Shown: positions 9,145 through 18,341, counted from the stretch's first letter. The stretch: DNA of 64,000 nt from Endozoicomonas sp. G2_2 (GCF_017744135.1 NZ_JAGHQU010000005.1:223542-287541); one strand, 5' to 3'. Notes: generated by a model from the sequence alone, not told the origin. A program made the numbers and translations.

Positions 9145-9211
9145 TTATTAACCTGGCAGGGAATACCTTCATGCCGGGTTAACAGCGCGAATGCGCCTCG
9201 GCGCATTCGCC
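9145..9211 (+). terminator. Two palindromes downstream of uvrD
   Basis: The arms TTAACC-GGCA and TGCC-GGTTAA (about 9145-9182) form an interrupted stem. GCGAATGCGCC / GGCGCATTCGC (about 9188-9211) is a near-perfect 11-bp hairpin with a 3-nt or smaller loop. Neither is followed by a good T run. They may stabilise the uvrD mRNA end or act as a weak terminator. The rest of 9134-9362 holds no gene that I can support. Confidence 0.4.
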
Positions 9212-9362
9212 ACGGCTACCGGCCGCGAAGCCATTGAAGATAAAGAACGGACATGCCCCGGTCTTTATTTTCGGCGGCTTTGAAAACAGCCGATCTTTCA
9301 GCTGTTTGGGTGACGATTAATAAAAACGAACGCGCCGTACGGCGCACAGCCTTGGGGGCGAC

Positions 9363-10382
9363 ATGGGGTTACGTCGTGCAGGGAGATGGTACGGGTTGTC
9401 GGTGCTGGTCGGCGCGGTGGTGCTGACAGCGCCGGCATTTGCGCAGGATGACGATCGCCTTGCGCCACAGCCGCTGACCTTTTCGGATCAATCGCCGACG
9501 GTGAGCATCTACGGTCTGCCGCGCGCCGACGGCTATACGGTGGCGCAGCCGGGCGCATGGCATGCCGGGCTGCGTATCGACTACACCAGTCATTACACCG
9601 AACAGGAAAGCGGCAACGAATCCCTGCTGTTCGACGGCGAGACCACACGCGCGGCCCTGGTGTTCAGGCGCGGCTTTGCGGGGCGCTGGCAGGCCTCGGT
9701 GGAAATTCCCTTCGTCGATCACAGCGGCGGCTTCGCCGACGGTTTCATCGACGATTTTCACGACGTCTTCGGCTTCGCCGACGGCGGCCGCTCGGGCGCG
9801 CCGGACGATCGCCAGACCTTTCGCTATCAGCGCGACGGCCGGCTGGCGCTGGATGTCAGCGATTCGCCTTCCGGCATCGGCGATGTTCGTCTGGGTTTGA
9901 AGAAGCGGCTGCCCGGCGTTGGCGACTGGGGCATGGCTGTCGCCGGTGAACTCAAGCTGCCCACCGGCGATGCCGATCGGCTGACCGGCAGCGGCGCGGC
10001 GGACGTGTCGCTCTGGGCCACGATCGGAAACAACCAGAGCGGGACATCACGCTGGCGCATGCTGGCCGGCGCCGGTGGCCTCTATTCCGGCGAGGGCGAC
10101 GTACTGGAACGACAGCGCGTACAGGAAGTGGCCTTTGGCTGGGCCACGCTTGGCTATGCGCTGACGCCGGCCTTCGTGGTCGAAGTCCAGGCCTATGCCC
10201 ACAGTGCCTTCTACGAAGACACCGATATCGAGGCGCTGGACGGTACCGCGGTGGCTGGCGCACTGGGTTTCGACTGGCAGCTCACGCAGCAGTCGAGCCT
10301 GGATTTTGCGATTATCGAAGACCTGAATACCGGCGCCTCGCCGGATGTGAGTTTCATGCTGGGGCTGCGTCACGATTTCTGA
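9363..10382 (+). CDS. Predicted outer-membrane beta-barrel protein (DUF3187-like)
   Basis: The 339-residue protein has a signal peptide ending AFA-QDD near residue 28. The rest alternates polar and hydrophobic residues in strands rich in Gly, Tyr and Trp and ends in LGLRHDF, a C-terminal Phe as in outer-membrane barrels. The overall pattern (SIYGLPRADGY, VEIPFVDHSGG, PSGIGDVRLGLKK, GELKLPTGD) resembles the DUF3187 family, whose function is unknown to me. It is 27 bp upstream of the glutamate-receptor-type channel gene on the same strand with no terminator between, so the two are probably co-transcribed. Confidence 0.7.
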   Translation: MGLRRAGRWYGLSVLVGAVVLTAPAFAQDDDRLAPQPLTFSDQSPTVSIYGLPRADGYTVAQPGAWHAGLRIDYTSHYTEQESGNESLLFDGETTRAALVFRRGFAGRWQASVEIPFVDHSGGFADGFIDDFHDVFGFADGGRSGAPDDRQTFRYQRDGRLALDVSDSPSGIGDVRLGLKKRLPGVGDWGMAVAGELKLPTGDADRLTGSGAADVSLWATIGNNQSGTSRWRMLAGAGGLYSGEGDVLERQRVQEVAFGWATLGYALTPAFVVEVQAYAHSAFYEDTDIEALDGTAVAGALGFDWQLTQQSSLDFAIIEDLNTGASPDVSFMLGLRHDF

Positions 10383-10409
10383 CGCCGTACCCGTCATTAG
10401 GGGGAATAG

Positions 10410-11543
10410 ATGAAAGATCTCTTGTCGTTCAAGACGCTGACGACACTCGTGCTGTGTGCCTTGCTGGCCTTGATGGCCTCGCCGGCCTGGGCGCAGCAGG
10501 ATGCCGACGACGCGGTCTCGGCAGCCATGCCGGCCAGCGAGCGCGGCGCCGATCTCATTGTCGGCACCAAGGCTGCGCCGCCTTTCGTGGTCGAGGACGA
10601 GGCCGGCGCATTCTCCGGTATCAGCATTCAGCTCTGGGAAGCGGTGGCCGATCGGCTCGGGGTGCCGTTCGAGTACGCGCCCAGCGACCTGAGCGGCCTG
10701 TTTACCGGGTTGGGCGACGGCACGCTCGATCTGTCGGTGGCCGCGCTTACCGTGACCGCGCCGCGCGAGGCCAATATCGATTTCTCCTACCCGTTCTATT
10801 CCACCGGGCTGGCGATCGCGGTCCCGGCGGGTGGCAGCGCGGTATGGGGCACGATCAGCCGTTTTTTCTCCTGGCAGTTCTTCACTGCCCTTGGCGCGCT
10901 GGCGCTCGTGCTGCTGGGCGTCGGCGTGGCCATCTGGTTCTTCGAGCGCCGATCCAACGCCGAGGAATTCGGCGGCACGACCGCACAGGGGCTGGGCAGC
11001 GGCTTCTGGTGGGCGGCGGTGACCATGACCACGGTGGGTTATGGCGACAAGGCACCCAGGACGTTCGGCGGCAAGGTCATCGGTCTGATCTGGATGTTCG
11101 CCGCGATCATCATCATCTCGAGCTTCACTGCGGCGATCGCCACGTCGTTGACCGTCGATCGGCTGGCTTCCGGCATCAACGGCGTGCAGGATCTGGCCAA
11201 CGCGCGGGTGGTGACGGTCAAGGGCTCCGCCGCGGCCGACTCGCTGAGCGAACGCGGCATCGCTTTCACGACGCGCACCGAGCTGGAAGAAGGGCTGGAG
11301 GATCTGGCCGCCGACCGTGTCGATGCCGTGGTCTATGACGCGCCGCTGCTCAATTACCGCGTGCTCAACGACTACGCCGGCACGCTCGAAGTGCTGCCGT
11401 CCGTGTTTGACCGCCAGGATTACGCGTTCGCCCTGCCCCAGGGCAGCGATCTGCGCGAGCCCATCAATCGCGCGATTCTGGAATACCTCGCGGGCGACGA
11501 ATGGCGCGCGACGCTGACGCAATACATGGGCAAGCAGCCCTAG
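10410..11543 (+). CDS. Prokaryotic ionotropic glutamate receptor-type potassium channel
   Basis: The 377-residue protein has a signal peptide (to about 28), then a periplasmic solute-binding domain split by a channel. Lobe 1 (about 46-145) includes the segment ALTVTAPREANIDFSYPF (112-129); its Arg119 aligns with the arginine that binds the ligand alpha-carboxylate in glutamate receptors. A membrane segment (about 153-178), pore helix and filter TTVGYGD (207-213), and a third segment (about 221-248) follow, then lobe 2 (about 256-372) with VYDAPLLNY. This GluR0-like design binds an amino acid outside and opens a K+ pore. The ATG follows AGGGGG. The ligand is not determined. Confidence 0.85.
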   Translation: MKDLLSFKTLTTLVLCALLALMASPAWAQQDADDAVSAAMPASERGADLIVGTKAAPPFVVEDEAGAFSGISIQLWEAVADRLGVPFEYAPSDLSGLFTGLGDGTLDLSVAALTVTAPREANIDFSYPFYSTGLAIAVPAGGSAVWGTISRFFSWQFFTALGALALVLLGVGVAIWFFERRSNAEEFGGTTAQGLGSGFWWAAVTMTTVGYGDKAPRTFGGKVIGLIWMFAAIIIISSFTAAIATSLTVDRLASGINGVQDLANARVVTVKGSAAADSLSERGIAFTTRTELEEGLEDLAADRVDAVVYDAPLLNYRVLNDYAGTLEVLPSVFDRQDYAFALPQGSDLREPINRAILEYLAGDEWRATLTQYMGKQP

Positions 11544-11592
11544 CTGCGCGTTATCCGGACGATCGTGCGGCGCCCCCGGCGCGGGCGCCGCG

Positions 11593-12312
11593 CTATTTCT
11601 TGGCCCGCATCACCAGGGTGTCGATCCGGTTCTCGCGCAGGCGCTTGAGCATGCGGTTGAGCTCGTCGCTGGAGCCGATGGTGTTGCTCTGCACGCGATA
11701 GACGGTCTTGCCCGAGGGCAGGTCGACCTGCACGATCCGCGCCGCCAGGCCCAGCAGGCCAAGCTCGGCCTTGCGCCGATCCGCGTCGGCGTGGGTCGAG
11801 AACGAGCCGGCCTGAATGATGTAGCTGCCCGGCTCCTCGACGCGGGGGGTGGTCGGCTGCGGCGTCTCGGTTTCTTCCGGGTCGGGCGGCGGTGCCGGCC
11901 CCGCGCCCGCGCTGGTGCCTTCCTCCGGATATTCCTCCTCCGGGATCACCACCTCGTAGTTCGGCAGCATCTTGTAGAAGGAGAAACGCGGTTCTTCCTC
12001 GGCCTTGGCGGGCTCGGCCGGCTGTTCTTGCGGCGCGCTTTCGGCGGACTTGTCGCTGCCGGTGACCTTGGGTGTGGCGATCTCGACCTGTTCACGCGCG
12101 AGCGTGCCGCCGGGGCGCGCAAAGACATAAAACACCGCGGCCACGGTCAGCCCGATGCACAGCCCGCAGACCATCCATACCCAGCCCGGCGGGCCGCCGC
12201 CCTTGGCGCGCCGGCTCTTGGTCGGTTTGGCCGCCGGCTTGCTGCGCGTGGTCTTGCGCTTGCCGTTCTTCGACGAGGCGCTGCCCGGACGCGAGGAATA
12301 GTCTCGAGCCAT
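11593..12312 (-). CDS. SPOR-domain membrane protein (FtsN-like)
   Basis: The 239-residue protein has a basic cytoplasmic N-terminus (Lys/Arg/Ser-rich to about 40), one membrane segment (about 43-65), a Pro/Glu/Thr-rich periplasmic linker with PEEEYPEEG, and a C-terminal SPOR domain (about 163-239; YIIQAGSF then RVQSNTIGS). SPOR domains bind denuded peptidoglycan at the septum, so a cell-division role is expected. It lies downstream of argS on the same strand, an arrangement seen in other gammaproteobacteria such as Pseudomonas. Its Shine-Dalgarno AGAGG lies inside the right arm of the palindromic element that separates it from argS, which may restrict its translation. Confidence 0.88.
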   Translation of the reverse strand: MARDYSSRPGSASSKNGKRKTTRSKPAAKPTKSRRAKGGGPPGWVWMVCGLCIGLTVAAVFYVFARPGGTLAREQVEIATPKVTGSDKSAESAPQEQPAEPAKAEEEPRFSFYKMLPNYEVVIPEEEYPEEGTSAGAGPAPPPDPEETETPQPTTPRVEEPGSYIIQAGSFSTHADADRRKAELGLLGLAARIVQVDLPSGKTVYRVQSNTIGSSDELNRMLKRLRENRIDTLVMRAKK

Positions 12313-12313
12313 C

Positions 12314-12603
12314 AGGAAACCTCTGATCTATTCAGCCGTGGATCGCGTTCGCGTCCCATGCCGTCTGACTGCAAGGCGCCGGGCGAAGTGCCGTGGCAGG
12401 TGCCACGGTCGAGCCCGGCAACGCCGCTGGCGGGCGGCATGGGCCAAACCTTTTGCCTTGCAGGCAAAAGGCCAGGCTCTTGCGCGCGCCTGATCTGCGT
12501 CATTTGTCGTTCATGTGCAATAAGCACATTTCTCTCCTCATTCCTTGTCAGCCGCGCGCAAGAACTCTGGCGCGACCGCGTATGAATAGATCAGAGGTTT
12601 CCT
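12314..12603. repeat. Palindromic element A, about 290 bp, with perfect 21-bp terminal inverted repeats
   Basis: Arms at 12314-12334 and 12583-12603 are exact complements over 21 bp. Inside are nested hairpins: CCGTGGCA/TGCCACGG (12391-12398/12401-12408) within an outer GCAAGGCG (12371) and GCAACGCCG (12418) frame; CTTTTGCC/GGCAAAAG near 12450-12470; ATGTGC/GCACAT near 12513-12528; and a CTTGCGCGCG/CGCGCGCAAG pair joining about 12478 and 12553. No coding frame is convincing. The right arm abuts and overlaps the argS stop codon, and the left arm ends 2 nt from the SPOR start codon. It shares a core with element B at 29649. Confidence 0.85.
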
Positions 12604-14269
12604 ACATTTTCTCCGGAGCACTCACGCCCAACAGCCTAAGCCCGTTGGCGAGCACTTGCCGAGTCGCGTACACCAGGGCGAGGCGTGCGTTGCGCAGCGC
12701 GCCGTCGTCGACCAGGAACTGCTGGGCGTTGTAGTAGCTGTGGAAAGCGTCGGCCAGATCGCGCAGATAGTGCGCCACGGTCTGCGGTGCGCAATCCGCC
12801 GCGGCAGACTCGACGAGTTCCGGAAAGCGTGACAGAGCGGTGATCAGGCGCTGTTCGTGCGGCGTATCCAGGCGCGCCGGATCGGCCTCGTCGCGGGCGA
12901 AGACGAGGCCGCGCTCGGCGAGCTGCCCGTCGACGCTGCAGATACGCGCGTGGGCGTACTGGATGTAGTAGACCGGGTTTTCCTCGCTCTGGCTGCGGGC
13001 CAGGTCGATATCGAAGGTCTGTTGCGAATCCGGCTTGCGCGCGGCGAGAAAATAGCGCGTTGCGTCGCGTCCGACTTCGTCGATGAGATCGCGCAGCGTC
13101 ACGTAGGAACCGGCCCGCTTGGACAGTTTCACTTCCTCGCCGCCGCGCATGACGGTAACCATCTGATGTAGCACATAGTCCGGCCAGCCCTCGGGTATGC
13201 CCATATCCAGTGCCTGCAGGCCCGCGCGCACGCGGGCGATGGTGCCGTGGTGATCGGCGCCCTGTTCGTTCACCGCGCGGGTGAAGCCGCGTTCCCATTT
13301 GGCCACGTGGTAGGCGACGTCCGGCACGAAATAGGTATAGCCGCCGCCGGCCTTGCGCATGACGCGGTCCTTGTCGTCACCGAAGTCCGTGGTCTTGAGC
13401 CAGAGCGCGCCGTCCGCCTCGTAGGTGTGACCGGCGGCGATCAGGGCCTCGACGGTCTGCTCGACGCGATCGTCGGCATACAGCGCGGACTCCAGCGAAT
13501 ACACGTCGAAGTCGACGCCGAAGGCTTTCAGGTCGGCGTCCTGCTCGCGACGCAGATAGGCCACGGCGAATTCGCGGATGGCGTCGAGATCCTCGGCATC
13601 GGCCGCACCGGTGACCTCGCGGTCGTCGGCAGCCACGGTCTCACCGGCGAGATAGGCGGCCGCGACATCGGCGATATAGTCGCCGCGATACCCGTCGTCG
13701 GGCCAGGCGCTGTCTTGCGGTGTGATGCCTTTGGCACGCGCCTGCACCGACACGGCCAGGTTGGTGATCTGGGCGCCCGCATCGTTGTAATAGAACTCGC
13801 GGGTGACGTCGAAGCCTACGGCCTCGAACAGCCGCGCCATGCAGTCGCCGACCGCGGCACCACGGCCGTGGCCCACATGGAGCGGGCCGGTCGGGTTGGC
13901 CGAGACGAACTCGATCATCACCTTTTCGCCCGCCCCGGCATCGCTGCGGCCGTAGGCGTCGCCGGCATCCAGCACGCTGTCGATCGCGGCACGAAAGGCA
14001 GCCGGTGCCAGGAAGAAATTGATAAAGCCGGGGCCGGCGATCTCGACCTTGGCGATGCGTTCGTCGTCGGGCAGGGCATCGACGATCGCCTGCGCGATCT
14101 CGCGCGGATTGCGGCGCGCGGCCTTGGTCAGCGTCATCGCGATATTGCTGGCGAAATCGCCATGTGCGGCATCGCGGGTACGTTCGACATGTGGCGTGGC
14201 CGACGTGTCGATATCGGGCCAGGCCCGATCGGCGGCACGGGCGAGCAGATCCTGTACGAGGCGTTTCAC
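12602..14269 (-). CDS. argS: Arginine--tRNA ligase
   Basis: The 555-residue class I aminoacyl-tRNA synthetase charges tRNA-Arg. The HIGH-type motif is HVGHGRG (about 131-137) and the KMSKS position reads KLSKRAG. The N-terminal Add1 domain ([12 protein letters not shown]) and the C-terminal anticodon-binding DALR domain ([18 protein letters not shown]) are complete. I chose the GTG at 14269 (VKRLVQDLL) because the longer frame to 14326 adds a non-conserved Arg-rich stretch. Its TAG stop is the outermost base triplet next to palindromic element A, which lies between argS and the SPOR gene. Confidence 0.96.
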   Translation of the reverse strand: MKRLVQDLLARAADRAWPDIDTSATPHVERTRDAAHGDFASNIAMTLTKAARRNPREIAQAIVDALPDDERIAKVEIAGPGFINFFLAPAAFRAAIDSVLDAGDAYGRSDAGAGEKVMIEFVSANPTGPLHVGHGRGAAVGDCMARLFEAVGFDVTREFYYNDAGAQITNLAVSVQARAKGITPQDSAWPDDGYRGDYIADVAAAYLAGETVAADDREVTGAADAEDLDAIREFAVAYLRREQDADLKAFGVDFDVYSLESALYADDRVEQTVEALIAAGHTYEADGALWLKTTDFGDDKDRVMRKAGGGYTYFVPDVAYHVAKWERGFTRAVNEQGADHHGTIARVRAGLQALDMGIPEGWPDYVLHQMVTVMRGGEEVKLSKRAGSYVTLRDLIDEVGRDATRYFLAARKPDSQQTFDIDLARSQSEENPVYYIQYAHARICSVDGQLAERGLVFARDEADPARLDTPHEQRLITALSRFPELVESAAADCAPQTVAHYLRDLADAFHSYYNAQQFLVDDGALRNARLALVYATRQVLANGLRLLGVSAPEKM

Positions 14270-14332
14270 GGTGGTATCGGTTCGAGGCGGTCGCGAATGA
14301 CCGCGCAGTCTAACGCGGCGCGTCACACCCGG

Positions 14333-15163
14333 CTATGTCTCGGCCTCGATGAGAGCGAAAGCGCGCTCGGCGGGCGGCGGCGCGCGCCCGGCGTCGGCCA
14401 GTTCGGACTCCGGCAACACCCGGGCGTCGGCGAAGCCGCTGGACTTGAGCAGTGCGATGGCCTCGCCAGTATCGGCACAGAGCTGGTCGAGCATGTCCCG
14501 GCCGCTGATTCTACGCAGTGCGTCGAGTACGAGGTGGGCGGCCGGCCCGAAGCGCTCGATGCGATCGCGCGGGTGGACTTCCAGCAGATAGCGGCCGCCG
14601 CCGAGCCGCTTGAGCAGTGACGCAATCGCCTGCCAGGCGCGTTGTTTCTCGGCGCGGTCGAGATAATCCGTTACGCCTTCGGTCATCGCGATCACGCGGG
14701 CGTTGTTCGGCGCGGTGAGTGCGGCGCCCAGATGCGGCGCGAGCAAATCGCCGGCTTCCAGCGTGTAGTTCGTCGGCAGCGCGTGGGCCGCGAGCATTTT
14801 CTCGCGGGCGCGCACCATGTCGGGCAGGTCGTAGTCCACCCAGTGCATGTCGGCATGGCGCTGGGCGTAGGCGATGCCGCGGGTCGACAGGCCCGCGCCG
14901 ATCTCGATCGCCAGCCCCGGCGCTTGGCTTTTCGCCCACTCGGAGAACCAGTAGTGACGCCAGTAGAGCGTCTCGGTGAACGCGCCCGGCGCCGGTGCGA
15001 CGGTTCGCAGCGCGCGACAGCCCAGATGCATGGGCAAGAACAGCGCGCGGCCGCGCAGGGTGCTGAACCACTGGGCGTGTTCGAAGCCGAAATGTGCCCA
15101 GGCGCTCGCCGTGGCGTAGCCAGTCAGCGAAACGCGCGGATTGCCGGCAATCGTCTCTGTCAT
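14333..15163 (-). CDS. SAM-dependent methyltransferase, leucine carboxyl methyltransferase-like
   Basis: From the ATG at 15163 the protein is 276 residues. The SAM-binding loop is AIEIGAGLSTRGIAY (about 98-112), followed by the acidic VDYDLPDMV strand and MTEGVTDYL, a pattern seen in the PPM1/LCM-type carboxyl or O-methyltransferase family. Substrate unknown. An upstream start at 15205 would add 14 residues. It lies between argS and priA on the same strand, 63 bp upstream of the argS start, so it may lead an argS operon. Confidence 0.7.
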   Translation of the reverse strand: MTETIAGNPRVSLTGYATASAWAHFGFEHAQWFSTLRGRALFLPMHLGCRALRTVAPAPGAFTETLYWRHYWFSEWAKSQAPGLAIEIGAGLSTRGIAYAQRHADMHWVDYDLPDMVRAREKMLAAHALPTNYTLEAGDLLAPHLGAALTAPNNARVIAMTEGVTDYLDRAEKQRAWQAIASLLKRLGGGRYLLEVHPRDRIERFGPAAHLVLDALRRISGRDMLDQLCADTGEAIALLKSSGFADARVLPESELADAGRAPPPAERAFALIEAET

Positions 15164-15223
15164 GGTCGTGTTCGATAGGCCTGCCAATACCGCAGGCTCG
15201 CACAACTGCGGCGCTCGTGCGCG

Positions 15224-17425
15224 CTAGAGCAGGTCCTGCGGGTCGACATCGATCGACCAGCGTACGCGGCGCGCGCCGGGCAGATCGGCGAGCACGCGCT
15301 GCCAATGATCCAGCGCCGGGTGCAGGCGCGCGCGCCGCGTGGCGTGCAACAGCAGATGGGCGCGATAGCGGCCCGCGCGGCGCGGCATCGGGGCCGGAAC
15401 CGGGCCCCAGCAAGCGATATGTTCGTCGACGTTGATGGTCGCCGCGGCCTGTTCCAGAAACGCCTGTGGCGGCTGCATATCGTGTGCTTCGGCGCGCAGC
15501 AGGGCGAGATGCCCGTAAGGCGGCAGCCCGGCTTCGCGCCGCTCCGTCAGTGCGGCGCGGGCAAAGCCGTCATAGCCGTCGCTGAGCAGGCGATGCAGCA
15601 GCGGGTGCTCGGGGTTGCGGGTTTGCAGCCAGACCTCGCCGGCCAGGTCGCCGCGTCCGGCACGCCCGGCGACCTGCGTGACCAGCTGCGCCATGTGCTC
15701 GGCGGCACGAAAATCGGCCGAGAACAGGCCGCCGTCCACGTCGAGCACGCCCACACAGGTCAGGCGCGCGAAATCGTGCCCTTTGGCCAGCATCTGGGTG
15801 CCTACGAGCAGCTGTGTGGCGCCGCTGGCGACGTCCGCGAGTTGCGATTCCAGCCGCCCCTTGCGCGCCATGCTGTCGCGATCGAAACGGGCGATGCGCA
15901 CATCCGGAAACCGGCTGCGCAGCGCCCCCGCCACGCGCTCGGTGCCGGCGCCGAGTGCGACGAGCTGTTTGGAGCCGCAGCTCGGACAGGCAGGCGGCGC
16001 GGGCTCGTTCGCGCCGCAGTGATGGCACTGCAGGCGCGCGCCGCCGCTGTGCAGGGTCAGCGGCGCGTCGCAACGCGCGCAGGGCGCGATCCAGCCGCAA
16101 TCGTGGCAGGACAGGGCGGGCGCATACCCGCGGCGGTTGATGAAGATCATCACCTGATTGCCGGCGGCGAGGTGGCGTTCCACGTGGGCGAGCATCGGGT
16201 CGGACAAACCGCCGAGCAGCGGGCGTGAGCGGATATCGATCACCCGGATTGGCGGCATGGCCGCACCGGTGGCGCGCCGGGGCAGCTGCAGATGGGCAAA
16301 GCGTTTCTGCTCGGCGTTGTGGAGGCTCTCCAGCGCCGGCGTCGCACTGCCCAGCACGATCGGCACGCCGCGCTGCTGGGCGCGTCGCATGGCGACATCG
16401 CGGGCGTGATAGCGGAAACCGTCCTGCTGCTTGTAGGAGCCGTCGTGTTCTTCATCGACGACGATCAGCCCGAGCCGCGGCAGCGGCGTGAACACGGCCG
16501 AGCGCGTGCCGATCACGATGTCGGCATCGCCGGCGCGCGCCGCACGCCAGACATCCGCGCGTTCGCCTTCGCTGCGCTGGGAGTGAAGTACGCCGATGGC
16601 GGCGTCGAAACGCGTGCGCAGGCGCTCGATGAGCTGCGGCGTCAGGCCGATTTCCGGCGCGAGGAACAGCACCTGCCGGCCGGCGGCCAGGGTGCGGGCC
16701 ATGCGCTGGAAATAGACTTCGGTCTTGCCGCTGCCGGTGACGCCTTCGAGCAGAACGGGGTGGAATGCGTCCCCGAGCGCGCACAGATGATCGACCGCCA
16801 CCTGCTGATCATCGCCGAGCGCGGGCGCGGTGCCGGCGACGCCATGCTCGAGGGCGCCGGGCAGGTCGACGGGTTCGATCAGACCGCGACGTTCGAGCGC
16901 CTTGAGCGGCGCCTGCACGGAACCGAAACGCGCGAGCAGATGCGAATGAGCGGTGGGATGCGGCGTGGCGCGGATCGCGGCCAGCAATTCGTGCTGGCGC
17001 GTGGCGTTGGCCGCGGGCTCGTTCGCGCTCTCGTTCGCGGCGGCCTGCCAGCCGCGGTGGCGGTTTGGCGTCTGGTCCATCCGTGTACGCCGCAGGGCCA
17101 CGGGCAGGGCGGTCGCAAGCGCTTCGCCGACAGGGTGGTGATAGTAGCGGGCGGCCCAGCGCAGCAGCCCGAGCAGTTCCTCGTCGAGCACCGGCGCGTC
17201 GTCGAGAACCGCTTCGATGGCGCGCAGGCGCGCGGCGGCGACGTCGCTTTCGTGGGCGTGCTCGATCACGATCGCCACCAGCCGACGACGCCCGAAACGC
17301 ACGAGCACGCGACTGCCCACCGGCGTCGGTGCGGCGTCGCCGATGTCGAGATAATCGAAGCCGCCGTACAGCGGAACCGGCACGGCGACACGCAGGATCG
17401 GCGGGCTTTCGCGGCCTTCGATCAA
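15224..17425 (-). CDS. priA: Primosomal helicase PriA
   Basis: PriA restarts stalled replication forks. The sequence shows the N-terminal 3'-DNA-binding domain (VAVPVPLYGGFDYL), Walker A GVTGSGKTEVYF, DEAH-type box VDEEHDGSYKQQDGFRYHARD, and the paired zinc-binding cysteines CHDCGWIAPCARC and CHHCG...CPSCG, then motifs V-VI (LVGTQMLAKGHDF, QVAGRAGRG). The start is uncertain: no ATG lies close to the conserved beginning. The TTG at 17425 gives 733 residues, close to family length. A TTG at 17521 would add 32 residues encoded by unusually A+T-rich sequence containing a DnaA-box-like site, so I prefer the shorter form. Confidence 0.92.
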   Translation of the reverse strand: MIEGRESPPILRVAVPVPLYGGFDYLDIGDAAPTPVGSRVLVRFGRRRLVAIVIEHAHESDVAAARLRAIEAVLDDAPVLDEELLGLLRWAARYYHHPVGEALATALPVALRRTRMDQTPNRHRGWQAAANESANEPAANATRQHELLAAIRATPHPTAHSHLLARFGSVQAPLKALERRGLIEPVDLPGALEHGVAGTAPALGDDQQVAVDHLCALGDAFHPVLLEGVTGSGKTEVYFQRMARTLAAGRQVLFLAPEIGLTPQLIERLRTRFDAAIGVLHSQRSEGERADVWRAARAGDADIVIGTRSAVFTPLPRLGLIVVDEEHDGSYKQQDGFRYHARDVAMRRAQQRGVPIVLGSATPALESLHNAEQKRFAHLQLPRRATGAAMPPIRVIDIRSRPLLGGLSDPMLAHVERHLAAGNQVMIFINRRGYAPALSCHDCGWIAPCARCDAPLTLHSGGARLQCHHCGANEPAPPACPSCGSKQLVALGAGTERVAGALRSRFPDVRIARFDRDSMARKGRLESQLADVASGATQLLVGTQMLAKGHDFARLTCVGVLDVDGGLFSADFRAAEHMAQLVTQVAGRAGRGDLAGEVWLQTRNPEHPLLHRLLSDGYDGFARAALTERREAGLPPYGHLALLRAEAHDMQPPQAFLEQAAATINVDEHIACWGPVPAPMPRRAGRYRAHLLLHATRRARLHPALDHWQRVLADLPGARRVRWSIDVDPQDLL

Positions 17426-17437
17426 AGGCTTATAGCC

Positions 17438-17446
17438 TGTGGATAA
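17438..17446 (-). promoter_or_regulatory. Consensus DnaA box
   Basis: The + strand reads TGTGGATAA, the exact complement of the TTATCCACA DnaA box. A near match, TGTGGACAA, lies at 17611-17619, and an A+T-rich stretch lies between them (about 17505-17540). The sites flank the start of priA. They could regulate priA transcription or be chance; see findings. Confidence 0.4.
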
Positions 17447-17698
17447 AATCGTGGATGGTTTTGCACCGCAGCGAGCATAGTTTTCTTCTAAGAACCGAAA
17501 CGGCTTGAAATAAATTAACAATAAATATTAAAAACAGTCAGTTGCGTTCTATTGTCTTCAAGCTGCAATGCAGCAACCGGTGACGCGCGATCTTTTGAAC
17601 GTTGTGCATATGTGGACAACTTTGGCTCATCCCCATGCTCGTGCGGCCGGCCCGGCCCCGGCCGACTGTGGACCTCAGGCTGCACGATACGGGTGCGT

Positions 17699-18277
17699 TC
17701 AGGCCAGTGCGCGGAGCTCGTCGAGCATCGCGAGCGTGAGGCCCCAGAGTCGGTGCCCGTCGCCACAGTCGTAGCAGGGCATGGGAACCGGCACGCGGCC
17801 GATTTGCCAGTGCATCGTGCGCCGTTGGTCCGGTTCGTCGAGCCAGGCCAGCGGCAGCCAGCGCGTTGCCGTGATTTCGTGGTTGAGTGTTGGCGTGTGC
17901 GTGCGGGCCTGTCGATAGACGAAGGGGGAGACCACCATCGGCGCGCGTCTGCGGTGATCGAGCGTCAGCCGATCGCCAAGGCGGCCGATGCCGTCGTCGC
18001 GAGAAATCGTCAGCCCGACTTCCTCGGCCGTTTCCCGGCAGGCGGCCGTGGAAGCGCTGGCCTCGTCGGCGGCGTCGACGCGGCCGCCCGGAAAGGCCAT
18101 GTCGCCCGACCAGGGGTCGCCCGGGCGGTGGGCGCGCACGGTGAGCAACACTTCGGCGCCCTGGCGGGTTTCGCGCAGAATCACCGCGACCGCCGCCCGC
18201 TTGAGCCGGTGCCGCCAGCGATAGCGACGCGGCCGGTAGCGGGCCAGTGCCGCAGCCAGGGGAGCGATCTCGTGCAT
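17699..18277 (-). CDS. Nudix hydrolase, CoA-pyrophosphatase (NudL)-like
   Basis: From the ATG at 18277 the protein is 192 residues. The segment FPGGRVDAADEASAS followed by CRETAEEVGL is a Nudix box of the spaced form seen in the NudL/UPF0035 coenzyme A diphosphatases, and LLTVRA upstream also fits. These Mg-dependent enzymes cut CoA or related dinucleotides. A longer frame from 18592 runs through the terminator and pntB in antisense and is not real. The gene is separate from priA, with 273 bp between the two start/stop ends, and is preceded upstream by the pnt terminator. Confidence 0.82.
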   Translation of the reverse strand: MHEIAPLAAALARYRPRRYRWRHRLKRAAVAVILRETRQGAEVLLTVRAHRPGDPWSGDMAFPGGRVDAADEASASTAACRETAEEVGLTISRDDGIGRLGDRLTLDHRRRAPMVVSPFVYRQARTHTPTLNHEITATRWLPLAWLDEPDQRRTMHWQIGRVPVPMPCYDCGDGHRLWGLTLAMLDELRALA

Positions 18278-18313
18278 GATGTCGAGCTCAGCGCGGAATA
18301 TGGGAGCCGAACG

Positions 18314-18341
18314 AAAAAAGCCGCCCGCAGGCGGCTTTTTC
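18314..18341 (-). terminator. Terminator of the pnt operon
   Basis: GCCGCC (18320-18325) and GGCGGC (18330-18335) enclose a CGCA loop. On the - strand a T run follows (A tract at 18314-18319 on +). A T tract also lies on the + side, but no + strand gene ends here. It separates pntB from the Nudix gene. Confidence 0.85.

Noticed and set aside
6932..9172. Antisense open frame of about 750 codons over uvrD
   Set aside because: UvrD motifs on the + strand are complete; the antisense product is low-complexity His/Ala/Leu.
17438..17680. Replication origin
   Set aside because: Only two good DnaA boxes and no dnaA, dnaN or gidA nearby; kept as a DnaA-site observation.
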